A stretch of DNA of 64,000 bases. Source: Gammaproteobacteria bacterium (GTDB lineage Bacteria; Pseudomonadota; Gammaproteobacteria; Pseudomonadales; JAUIET01). A program made the translations under genes and the position numbers. Each line of letters starts with the position of its first letter. The first letter of the stretch is position 1. The notes under the pieces are model-generated. The model searched no databases and was not told where the DNA came from. It saw only the letters and a list, made by a program, of their open reading frames with translations. This document shows positions 32,087 through 40,181 of this stretch, in pieces. Where the stretch lies: the NCBI GenBank assembly GCA_030429735.1, contig JAUIET010000004.1:186001-250000 (forward strand). Direction: 5' to 3'.

Positions 32087-33416
32087 TACGCCCGCTTTGC
32101 AGCAGCCATTGGCCTCGGCGCTACGGCCGTCCGTGCTCAACGAGTTTGTTGGCCAGGAGCACATACTCGGCCCAGGAAAGCCTCTTCGCGTTGCGATCGA
32201 ATCGCAACAATTGCATTCCATGTTGTTCTGGGGACCCCCTGGTGTTGGCAAAACCACATTGGCGCATCTTATCGCCAACTCCAGCTCGGCAGCTCTCGAA
32301 CACTTGTCGGCGGTCCTGTCCGGCGTCAAAGATATTCGCGCCGCTGTGGAACGCGCGCAACATCGTCAGCAAATAAGCACGCAGGCAACCATATTATTTG
32401 TTGACGAGGTGCACAGATTCAACAAAGCGCAACAGGATGCATTTCTGCCCTTTGTTGAAGATGGCACGGTTACATTTATTGGTGCCACAACCGAAAACCC
32501 TTCGTTCGAATTAAACAATGCACTGCTGTCACGCAGCCGCCTGTACGTGCTCAAGCCATTGTTAGCATCTGATTTGGAGCTGCTAATACAACGAGCGCTA
32601 TCACACAGCACGCAAGCATTCCGAATGGAGCAATCAACAAGACAGCGCTTGGCCGAATCGGCAGACGGTGATGCCAGGCGACTGCTGAATCTGTTAGAGC
32701 TTGCCATGCAACTTGCCGAATCGTCCAGTACCGATGGGAGGCATATTTGCGAAGCTACTCTGGATACCGTATTGCAAGACAGCTGGCGCAAATTCGATAA
32801 GGGTGGTGATGTTTTTTACGAACAGATTTCGGCGTTGCACAAATCGGTACGTGGGAGTTCGCCAGATGCTACGCTGTATTGGTTTAGTCGAATGATCGAT
32901 GGCGGCTGTGATCCGCTTTACATTGCCAGACGCATGTTACGTATGGCCAGTGAAGACATCGGTAATGCCGACCCTAGGGCTTTGGGCCTGGCACTGGATG
33001 CCTGGCAAACCTATGAGCGATTGGGAAGTCCGGAGGGCGAATTGGCGATTGCACAGGCATTGTTATACATGGCCTGTGCACCGAAGAGCAATGCTGTTTA
33101 TACCGCTTATAAGGCGTGCGCAAGCGATGTGCAGCAGCAGCGCACCTATGAGGTGCCTGAACACTTGCGGAATGCGCCAACGCGCTTGCATAAGCGGCTG
33201 GGTTATGGCGAAGAATATCGCTATGCGCACGACGAACCCGAGGCATTTGCAGCCGGTGAAAATTATTTCCCCGAGGCACTAAAGCACAGCCAATATTATC
33301 AACCCAGTGATCGCGGGCTTGAGCAAAAAATTAAAGCCAAACTGGAGCATCTGGCTGAGCTAAATCGCAGCAGCACAGTTAAGCGATACTCTAACAACAG
33401 GCAGCAAAAAATATGA
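32079..33416 (+). CDS. rarA: Replication-associated recombination protein A (RarA/MgsA)
   Basis: A AAA+ ATPase of 445 residues that acts at stalled replication forks. Walker A GPPGVGKT is at residues 52-59, Walker B is ILFVDEVHRF, and the sensor 1 region is FIGATTENPSFELN. The C-terminal tetramerisation domain contains SALHKSVRGSSPDA and the family end YGEEYRYAHDEP. The GTG start at 32079 overlaps the last codons of lolA. Its stop overlaps the crcB start as ATGA. The lolA-rarA-crcB-serS order matches Pseudomonas. Confidence 0.94.
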   Translation: MDNTPALQQPLASALRPSVLNEFVGQEHILGPGKPLRVAIESQQLHSMLFWGPPGVGKTTLAHLIANSSSAALEHLSAVLSGVKDIRAAVERAQHRQQISTQATILFVDEVHRFNKAQQDAFLPFVEDGTVTFIGATTENPSFELNNALLSRSRLYVLKPLLASDLELLIQRALSHSTQAFRMEQSTRQRLAESADGDARRLLNLLELAMQLAESSSTDGRHICEATLDTVLQDSWRKFDKGGDVFYEQISALHKSVRGSSPDATLYWFSRMIDGGCDPLYIARRMLRMASEDIGNADPRALGLALDAWQTYERLGSPEGELAIAQALLYMACAPKSNAVYTAYKACASDVQQQRTYEVPEHLRNAPTRLHKRLGYGEEYRYAHDEPEAFAAGENYFPEALKHSQYYQPSDRGLEQKIKAKLEHLAELNRSSTVKRYSNNRQQKI

Positions 33417-33793
33417 TGCTGCTGTCGGTGGCGATCGGTGGCGCGCTCGGAGCGGTAGCGCGTTTTCTGTTGGCGGTCCAGCTACAGGGTCGTATAGACC
33501 ATCAGCTACTTGGCGTACCCGCATCGACACTGCTTGTAAACCTGGCGGGCTCTGCTCTGATCGGAGTGATCTATGTGTTGCTGATTGAGAAAAACAGCGT
33601 AAGTGCCGAGTTACAGTCTTTTTTGATGGTTGGGATTCTTGGCGCTTTTACTACTTTTTCCACATTCTCTCTGGATTCAATACACTTGTTGGAAGCAGGG
33701 CACTATGGCTTGGCAATTGGCTATATAATATCGAGTGTTGTGTTGTGCACGGGCGCATGTTTCGTGGCCATACACATTACTCGCATGATGTAA
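33413..33793 (+). CDS. crcB: Fluoride exporter CrcB (Fluc)
   Basis: A 126-residue membrane protein with four hydrophobic helices that forms dual-topology fluoride channels. Family motifs are GGALGAVARFLLA (8-20), the pore Asn in NLAGSALIG (about 43-51) and GAFTTFSTFSLD (about 75-86), which holds the conserved Phe/Thr/Ser track. It is translationally coupled to rarA by ATGA overlap. No fluoride riboswitch can lie directly upstream because that DNA is rarA coding sequence, so expression probably follows the operon. Confidence 0.92.
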   Translation: MMLLSVAIGGALGAVARFLLAVQLQGRIDHQLLGVPASTLLVNLAGSALIGVIYVLLIEKNSVSAELQSFLMVGILGAFTTFSTFSLDSIHLLEAGHYGLAIGYIISSVVLCTGACFVAIHITRMM

Positions 33794-33832
33794 GCGGATC
33801 AACGTCCGCCAGCTTAACCCCTAGGACAATCG

Positions 33833-35149
33833 ATGTTAGACGAAAAGCTTTTGCGGAAAGACGCAAAACTCGTTGCAATTCAAATGCAGCGTCGCGGTGT
33901 GCAATTTGATACCGAGCTGTTTGCTCGTCTCGAAACGAGACGCAAATCGCTGGATGTGCGGTTACAGGATTTACAAGCGCAACGCAACGCGGCGTCAAAA
34001 AAAGTCGGCGAGCTGATAAAGTCAGGTCTGGAGGTTGATGCTGCCAAGGCACAGGTGGCAGAAACACAACGTGATCTGGATGCGCAGCTGGATACGGTTA
34101 AACATGAACAGTCTGCAGTGCGTCAAGAGCTTGATGAGTTGCTGATGAGCTTGCCAAACATTGCCGCTGATGATGTACCAGATGGCAGCGATGAGGCGGC
34201 AAACGTTGAAATAGATCGCTGGGGCGAACCACCAACCATGGATTTTCAACCCAGAGATCATGTTGATTTAGGTGGCCAGCAGCGATTGCTGGACTTTGAA
34301 TTGGCCGCCAAAATTACAGGAAGCCGATTTGCAGTAATGCGCCGTGATATTGCCCAGTTGCATCGGGCATTGATCCAATTCATGTTGGACACTCACATAG
34401 ACGAGCATGGCTATCAGGAAGTGCATGTGCCATTCATGGTTAACTCGGCCTCTATGACTGGAACTGGGCAATTGCCTAAATTTGCAGAAGACAGTTTCAC
34501 TGTGCCGCTGCATGGCCAGGACCACTACTATTTGATTCCGACTGCCGAAGTACCTGTAACTAACATCGTACGGGACGACATAGTCTCCGCCAAGGACACC
34601 CCGCACCTTGGAGATTTACCGATCAAGTTCGTCTGCCACAGTCCGTGCTTTCGTAGCGAAGCAGGCAGCTATGGCAGAGATACACGTGGCATGATCCGCC
34701 AACATCAGTTCGAAAAAGTGGAGTTGGTTCAGTTGGTCCCTCCCGAACATTCAGATGCCGCGCATGAAGAACTAACCGCACACGCCGAAGCTATTTTGCG
34801 CAAGCTCGATCTACCCTATCGCAAGGTGGTGTTGTGCACAGGAGATCTTGGCTTTAGTGCCAGAAAAACGCTGGACCTGGAAGTCTGGCTACCTGGCCAG
34901 AATGCGTATCGCGAGATATCCTCTTGCAGTAATTTTGGCGATTATCAGGCGCGCCGAATGAATGCGCGATGGCGAAATCCGCAGACCGGCAAACCTGAGC
35001 TTCTCCACACCTTAAACGGCTCCGGGCTTGCTATTGGCCGCACATTGGTTGCTGTGTTGGAAAACTATCAGCGTGCTGACGGTTCCATTGCATTGCCGGA
35101 AGTGTTGCGCTCCTATATGGGTGAGAAAACTCACATTTTGGCGCAGTAA
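33833..35149 (+). CDS. serS: Seryl-tRNA synthetase
   Basis: A class II aminoacyl-tRNA synthetase of 438 residues. The N-terminal long antiparallel coiled coil that grips tRNA-Ser is obvious (about residues 25-105). The catalytic domain has motif 2 ([21 protein letters not shown], starting near 268) and motif 3 ([20 protein letters not shown], starting near 394). Length and motifs are those of bacterial SerRS. It lies between crcB and cysG, 39 bases and 5 bases away. Confidence 0.97.
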   Translation: MLDEKLLRKDAKLVAIQMQRRGVQFDTELFARLETRRKSLDVRLQDLQAQRNAASKKVGELIKSGLEVDAAKAQVAETQRDLDAQLDTVKHEQSAVRQELDELLMSLPNIAADDVPDGSDEAANVEIDRWGEPPTMDFQPRDHVDLGGQQRLLDFELAAKITGSRFAVMRRDIAQLHRALIQFMLDTHIDEHGYQEVHVPFMVNSASMTGTGQLPKFAEDSFTVPLHGQDHYYLIPTAEVPVTNIVRDDIVSAKDTPHLGDLPIKFVCHSPCFRSEAGSYGRDTRGMIRQHQFEKVELVQLVPPEHSDAAHEELTAHAEAILRKLDLPYRKVVLCTGDLGFSARKTLDLEVWLPGQNAYREISSCSNFGDYQARRMNARWRNPQTGKPELLHTLNGSGLAIGRTLVAVLENYQRADGSIALPEVLRSYMGEKTHILAQ

Positions 35150-35154
35150 CCGGC

Positions 35155-36591
35155 ATGTCTCTGCCAGTCAATCTCAATATTGATGGCGGCAAGTGCATAC
35201 TGATCGGCAGTGGCGAGTCAGCCACTCGCAAAGCCAGATTACTGTCTAAGTCTGGTGTCAGACTGACTGTTTTGACCTGCGAGGTGGACTCCGAAGATAA
35301 CAATAAAGAACTTGCGGCTCTGGTTCACGGGTCGAAAGGTTCATTCGAAACGTTTGGTCGGAATCGAAGATCAGTCGGGGACTGCCTTGCAGATTTGCTC
35401 GGGGATTGTCAGCTGTGCGTGATTGCTTGCATGGGTATGAGCTATTCAACAAAGCAACAGTTGGCATCGCTCTGTCGTGACAAAAATGTGCCAGTCAACG
35501 TGGTCGATACACCGGAGCTTTGCAGCTTTACGTTTCCTGCAATGGTCAAGCGTGGCGCGTTGACTGTTGCGATTTCAAGCGATGGAAAAGCACCGGTGTT
35601 AGCGAGACAGCTGCGCGCACACATCGAAACCTTGCTTCCCACGCAGTATGGTGATCTTGTAGAGCTCGCAGGCGATTTTCGCGCCCGCGTAAAAACAGCA
35701 ATCAGCGATTCAGTATTAAGAAGGCGTTTTTGGGAAAATGTATTTTCTGGGCCTGTTGCAGAACACGTGTTTTCCGGGAACATCGATTCAGCGCGTGAGT
35801 CCCTCGAGAATCAGTTGGCCACGACGTCAGATTCAAGATCCGGTGAAGTGTACCTGGTTGGCGCGGGTCCAGGTGATCCTGAGTTGCTGACTCTGCGCGC
35901 TTTACGTTTGATGCAGAAGGCCGATGTCGTAGTGTATGACCGCTTGGTTGCCGATGACATCATGGAACTGGTTCGTCGAGATGCGGAGAGAATTTATGTG
36001 GGAAAGGAAAGGGCAAATCATTCGACACCGCAAGATCAAATCAACGAATTATTGTTTAAACACGCCAACGAGGGGAAGCGGGTTTTGCGCTTAAAAGGCG
36101 GCGACCCCTTTATTTTTGGTCGCGGTGGTGAAGAAATAGAGCATTTGGCGGCGCAAGGTATAAATTTTCAGGTGGTGCCGGGCATAACTGCTGCAGCAGC
36201 GTGTGCAAGCTACGCTGGCATTCCACTGACACATCGCGACTACGCGCAGTCTGTGCGCTTCATCACCGGTCATTTAAAACATGGCCAATTGGACCTGCCG
36301 TGGCAAGACTTGCTTGATGAACAGCAAACACTGGTTTTTTACATGGGTTTGCACGCGGCCGCTACGATTAGCGAGCAACTGCTGGCGCACGGCCGTCATA
36401 AAAGCACACCAGTAGCTATCGTTGAAAGTGGTTCTACGCCGTCGCAGCGCGTACTCATCGCTACTTTGGCGACGTTTCCGGGCTTGTTGGCAGAGCACGA
36501 TATTCGATCACCGTCGATCATTATTATAGGCTCGGTGGTGCAATTGCACGAAAAATTAGCTTGGTTTAGGGTTGGGGATAAAGTTGAATAG
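35155..36591 (+). CDS. cysG: Siroheme synthase CysG (trifunctional)
   Basis: Makes siroheme from uroporphyrinogen III. The N-terminal Met8-like part (about residues 1-215) does precorrin-2 dehydrogenation and ferrochelation; its NAD loop reads LIGSGESATRKA, with the usual GGG degenerated to GSG. The C-terminal SAM-dependent uroporphyrinogen methyltransferase (about 220-478) has VYLVGAGPGDPELLTLRA, LRLKGGDPFIFGRGGEE and VVPGITAAAACASYAGIPLTHRD. The 478-residue length matches CysG of Pseudomonas and enterics. It is coupled to serS. Siroheme supports sulfite and nitrite reductases, none of which is in the window. Confidence 0.95.
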   Translation: MSLPVNLNIDGGKCILIGSGESATRKARLLSKSGVRLTVLTCEVDSEDNNKELAALVHGSKGSFETFGRNRRSVGDCLADLLGDCQLCVIACMGMSYSTKQQLASLCRDKNVPVNVVDTPELCSFTFPAMVKRGALTVAISSDGKAPVLARQLRAHIETLLPTQYGDLVELAGDFRARVKTAISDSVLRRRFWENVFSGPVAEHVFSGNIDSARESLENQLATTSDSRSGEVYLVGAGPGDPELLTLRALRLMQKADVVVYDRLVADDIMELVRRDAERIYVGKERANHSTPQDQINELLFKHANEGKRVLRLKGGDPFIFGRGGEEIEHLAAQGINFQVVPGITAAAACASYAGIPLTHRDYAQSVRFITGHLKHGQLDLPWQDLLDEQQTLVFYMGLHAAATISEQLLAHGRHKSTPVAIVESGSTPSQRVLIATLATFPGLLAEHDIRSPSIIIIGSVVQLHEKLAWFRVGDKVE

Positions 36592-36673
36592 CGATTGGTC
36601 GTTAAAGTATTCAGAGTAGTTTGAAATAACCACTAGGGATTAAGCCGTACCCTGCAGCTAATGCGAGGTTCAC

Positions 36674-36928
36674 GTGATCAACTTTCCTACACTATTTCCC
36701 CAACGCAGCGTTAGGGACAATAATCGCCCCAAGAAAAAATCGGCGGTGAAAGCGAGCAAGGAGTCCGCCGAAGTGGCGGCTGAAAAGCACGTGGCCACTA
36801 CCGAGCGCCGCCGCGATCCAGCGCATCGCGGGCGCCTTTACCAACCCGGTCAACTTACGCTGCGTGAACGCAAAGAAAGACCGAAAGAGTCCAAATCCAA
36901 GGCAAAACACATCGATATCGAGGTGTGA
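36674..36928 (+). CDS. Small basic hypothetical protein
   Basis: An 84-residue protein very rich in Lys, Arg and Glu, with no membrane segment or signal peptide. It opens INFPTLFPQRS; a lysine-rich stretch (about residues 18-30) and a second charged tail follow (about 62-80). It is predicted to be largely disordered and could bind nucleic acid, but I recognise no family. The start is a GTG at 36674, preceded by GAGGTT. It stands between cysG and gor with clear gaps on both sides, and its codon use looks normal. Confidence 0.5.
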   Translation: MINFPTLFPQRSVRDNNRPKKKSAVKASKESAEVAAEKHVATTERRRDPAHRGRLYQPGQLTLRERKERPKESKSKAKHIDIEV

Positions 36929-36970
36929 TGTGGCATACTTTGCGCACTCTAAAGCTGGAATTGAGACGCA

Positions 36971-38350
36971 ATGGTATCCACTCATTGTTCGGATGAAAAA
37001 GAACACGAATTTGATCTGTTTGTTATAGGTGCAGGCTCCGGCGGTGTGCGTGCCGCGCGCATGGCTGCTGCCACTGGTGCGAAGGTCGCGGTTGCTGAGG
37101 AACGATATCTTGGGGGGACCTGCGTAAATGTTGGTTGTGTGCCCAAAAAACTATTTGTCTATGCCTCGCATTTCGCTGAAGACTTTGAATCATCGCAGGG
37201 GTTTGGCTGGACACTTGGCGAGCCGGTGCATGACTGGCCGACGCTGCGAGATAATAAAACCAGGGAAATAGAACGTCTGAACAGCATTTACCAGAACTTG
37301 CTCGATAATGCAGGCGTCTGCATTATCGAGGGTAGGGCGCAGGTGATGAATGCCGGCACCGTACGAGTAGGTGAAACCGAATACAGCTGCAAGCGAATAT
37401 TGCTTGCCATGGGTGGCTGGCCAAGCATTCCGGACATTCCGGGTAAAGAGCATGTTATCGATTCGAATCAGGTGTTTTACCTTGAAAACCTGCCTGAGAA
37501 TCCCGTGGTTGTCGGAGGTGGTTATATTGGCGTGGAGTTTGCGGGAATTTTTAACGGTTTGGGCTGCAATACGCGTTTGTTGTACAGGGGCCCAAAGCTA
37601 CTGAAAAAATTTGATCACGATCTTGGTGAGCACGTTACCAAAGAGATGGCTGCTAAAGGAATCGAGATCCAGCTCAATACCGAGATTGAAGAAATCAGGA
37701 GCTTAGGGGAGGGGCAGTACGAATTGCAGCTCAATAATGGCGAGATGCTGCACTGTGACTGCATTTTGTATGCGACTGGTCGTAGCCCCTTACTCGAGGA
37801 AGCCGGCGCAAATACGCTTGGTCTTGATTTAACGACAAATGGAAAAATTGCGGTTAACGATAGCTTCGAAACAAGTGTTCCTGGCATATATGCGCTGGGC
37901 GACATTATTGACTCGCCGGAACTGACTCCGGTCGCAATTGCAGAAGCGATGGTGTTTGTCGATCGGGTGTACAAGGGCTCCGGCCGTACGTTGGATTATT
38001 CGAATATCCCCACGGCCGTTTTTTGCCAACCGAGCATTGGTACGGTTGGCTTGACTGAGCATGAGGCGAGGCAACGGTTCAGTTCGGTGCAAACCTTTCG
38101 TTCAGAATTTCGAGCGCTAAAAAACACGCTGGGAGGGAGCAGCGAGCGAACGTTCATGAAATTGGTTGTTGATGCCGAAACAGACAAAGTGCTTGGCGTA
38201 CACATGGTGGGTCCAGACGCCGGGGAGATTACCCAGGGCATGGGAATCGCATTAAAAGCCGGCGCACGCAAACGTGATTTTGACGACACAATCGGTATTC
38301 ACCCCACATCAGCGGAAGAATTTGTGACCATGCGTGATCCCGATAATTAG
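36971..38350 (+). CDS. gor: Glutathione-disulfide reductase
   Basis: A flavoprotein that reduces GSSG with NADPH. The 459-residue chain has the FAD loop VIGAGSGGVRAAR (about 18-30) and the redox disulfide GGTCVNVGCVPKK (Cys51 and Cys56). The NADPH domain carries GGGYIGVEFAGIF. The C-terminal catalytic block GIHPTSAEEFVTM supplies the His/Glu pair. The C-terminal pattern and the YRGPKLLKKFD text favour glutathione reductase over dihydrolipoamide or mercuric reductase. A related thiol reductase cannot be fully excluded. A sulfatase gene follows after three bases. Confidence 0.92.
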   Translation: MVSTHCSDEKEHEFDLFVIGAGSGGVRAARMAAATGAKVAVAEERYLGGTCVNVGCVPKKLFVYASHFAEDFESSQGFGWTLGEPVHDWPTLRDNKTREIERLNSIYQNLLDNAGVCIIEGRAQVMNAGTVRVGETEYSCKRILLAMGGWPSIPDIPGKEHVIDSNQVFYLENLPENPVVVGGGYIGVEFAGIFNGLGCNTRLLYRGPKLLKKFDHDLGEHVTKEMAAKGIEIQLNTEIEEIRSLGEGQYELQLNNGEMLHCDCILYATGRSPLLEEAGANTLGLDLTTNGKIAVNDSFETSVPGIYALGDIIDSPELTPVAIAEAMVFVDRVYKGSGRTLDYSNIPTAVFCQPSIGTVGLTEHEARQRFSSVQTFRSEFRALKNTLGGSSERTFMKLVVDAETDKVLGVHMVGPDAGEITQGMGIALKAGARKRDFDDTIGIHPTSAEEFVTMRDPDN

Positions 38351-38353
38351 TGA

Positions 38354-39979
38354 GTGAATAGAGTGATGAGTTACATACAGCGTATTGTATTTTGTCTTCT
38401 GCTGTTACCGCAGCTTGTTGCTGCGGCCAGCAATCCGAACGTGATTGTGTTTGTTGCAGATGACCTCGGCTGGAATGATGTTGGCTATCACGGCGGCGAC
38501 ATCGATACACCGGCTCTTGATCGCCTGGCAAAAGAGGGTATGCAACTCGATCGCTTCTACACAACACCCATTTGCTCTCCTACGCGAGCAGCGCTGATGA
38601 CGGGAAGAAACCCGATGCGATTGGGTGTGGCTTACGCTGTGATCATGGCCTGGGACAACAATGGTATTCACCTAGACGAACATTTTATGCCGCAGAGCTT
38701 CCTGGCTGCCGGGTATCAGACAGCGATGGTGGGGAAGTGGCATCTTGGCCATGCGCAGCAAAGCTACCATCCCAATAACCGCGGCTTCGAACATTTCTAC
38801 GGTCACTTGCATACGGAAGTTGGCTTTTATCCGCCATTTGCAAACCAGGGCGGTAAAGACTTTCAACAAAATGGCGTTTCGATTGATGCGGACGGTTATG
38901 AAACGTTCTTACTGGCTGATGAAGCAAGCCGTTACATTAGAGAGCGGGATAAACAAAAACCGTTTTTTCTTTATATGCCGTTTATCGCGCCGCATACACC
39001 ACTTGATGCACCACAGGAATTACAGGACAAGTACAAGAACATAAACACCGATTTGGCACCCGCGCGCAGTGAGCAGACCGACAGCACACGCCGAATGTCT
39101 AAGCTATTGTTGCAACCGAGTGCAAGGCCCATGTACGCGGCCGTTGTCGATGCGATGGACCAGGCGGTCATGCAGGTATTGAATACGCTGGACGCTGAAG
39201 GTATTGCGGACGAGACCATTGTGCTGTTCTTTAGTGACAACGGCGGCGCTGCGTATTCGGTGGGTGGTGCTGATAATCACCCTCTACGGGGTGGCAAAGG
39301 TGAAACTTTTGAAGGCGGTATACGTGTTATTTCGCTGATTCGCTGGCCTGGCCAAATACCGGCGGGCAGCAAACTGACCGATATTATGACTGCGATGGAT
39401 GTATTCCCAACCTTGACCGATGCGGCTGGTGTTGCTGCTGGCAATCAGTTTATGCTGGACGGACGTTCTATGTGGCCGGCAATTAGTAAAGCAAAACCCT
39501 CGCCTAGAACTGACTATGTGTTTTTTGCGTCAGAAACACCGATCTACGGGCATTTTAATCTGACCGTTTTTAATGACGACTGGAAGTTGGTGCAAGAGGT
39601 GCAGCAGGATCAATTGACCACCACAGTGACCAATCATTTGTTTAAGATCAATGACGATCCAAATGAATACAATAATCTCGCCCAACGATACCCAGAGAAA
39701 GTTCAGGAGCTTGCTCAGCTGATACGACAATGGCGCGCGCTTTACCCAATTTCAGGTACGCGCTCGCAGTTGATTCCACCACCGGGCTGGAGAGCACCCA
39801 AAGACTGGGCAACTTACCCAATACCGATAGAAGATTTGCAGGACACCCCCGCACCTGGAATGGCTCCCAGCGAAACGATCAATCGCGTACTGGATATGCA
39901 ACATGGTGAAAGAGGTCGCCTGGTGTACGACTGTGAAACGCGATGGTATCTGGGTGGGCTTTGCAGCAAGCGATACTGA
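38354..39979 (+). CDS. Secreted type I sulfatase (arylsulfatase family)
   Basis: A sulfatase of 541 residues with a signal peptide (about 1-25, hydrophobic FCLLLLPQLVAAA). Metal ligands are DDLGWND (Asp36, Asp37). The signature CSPTRAALMTGR holds Cys74, which an FGE-type maturase would oxidise to formylglycine. The later metal motif is FFSDNGG, and His residues lie in GKWHLGH. The start may be the GTG at 38354 or the ATG at 38366. The natural substrate is unknown: family members hydrolyse sulfate esters of polysaccharides, aryl compounds or steroids. No maturase gene is seen. It follows gor by 3 bases, which may be chance. Confidence 0.88.
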   Translation: MNRVMSYIQRIVFCLLLLPQLVAAASNPNVIVFVADDLGWNDVGYHGGDIDTPALDRLAKEGMQLDRFYTTPICSPTRAALMTGRNPMRLGVAYAVIMAWDNNGIHLDEHFMPQSFLAAGYQTAMVGKWHLGHAQQSYHPNNRGFEHFYGHLHTEVGFYPPFANQGGKDFQQNGVSIDADGYETFLLADEASRYIRERDKQKPFFLYMPFIAPHTPLDAPQELQDKYKNINTDLAPARSEQTDSTRRMSKLLLQPSARPMYAAVVDAMDQAVMQVLNTLDAEGIADETIVLFFSDNGGAAYSVGGADNHPLRGGKGETFEGGIRVISLIRWPGQIPAGSKLTDIMTAMDVFPTLTDAAGVAAGNQFMLDGRSMWPAISKAKPSPRTDYVFFASETPIYGHFNLTVFNDDWKLVQEVQQDQLTTTVTNHLFKINDDPNEYNNLAQRYPEKVQELAQLIRQWRALYPISGTRSQLIPPPGWRAPKDWATYPIPIEDLQDTPAPGMAPSETINRVLDMQHGERGRLVYDCETRWYLGGLCSKRY

Positions 39980-40019
39980 ATTGCGCAATAATCAAACTGT
40001 TGCTATGAAATTGAGCACT

Positions 40020-40096
40020 GATTCTCGATAAAGCCTCAAATGTGTGACCCAGCTCACATACAAAATGCCAGATCGCGTGGAGATTCTCGATAAGGC
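40020..40096 (+). repeat. Pair of 15-base direct repeats flanking a CRP-type site
   Basis: GATTCTCGATAAAGC (40020-40034) and GATTCTCGATAAGGC (40082-40096) differ at one base and are 62 bases apart. CGATACTGAA also occurs twice (39971-39980 and 40100-40109). They lie in the promoter region of the FimV-like gene and could be protein-binding sites or the trace of a local duplication. Confidence 0.5.
40043..40058. promoter_or_regulatory. Consensus CRP/Vfr-type binding site
   Basis: TGTGACCCAGCTCACA is a perfect TGTGA-N6-TCACA palindrome, the core of the CRP (Vfr in Pseudomonas) site. It is intergenic and centred about 131 bases before the start of the FimV-like gene, so cyclic-AMP control of that gene is plausible. 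Confidence 0.6.
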
Positions 40097-40181
40097 TGCC
40101 GATACTGAAAAGCAAAAGAGCGATTCCCGTTAGTGGAGACATCGCCGATAAAAGATTTGTTTTTCAATTGGGAGCCAACAC

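Noticed and set aside
38354-39979. Reading the sulfatase as part of the steroid cassette
   Set aside because: It is more than 14 kb away, next to gor, and its subfamily is unknown; only mentioned as a possibility.
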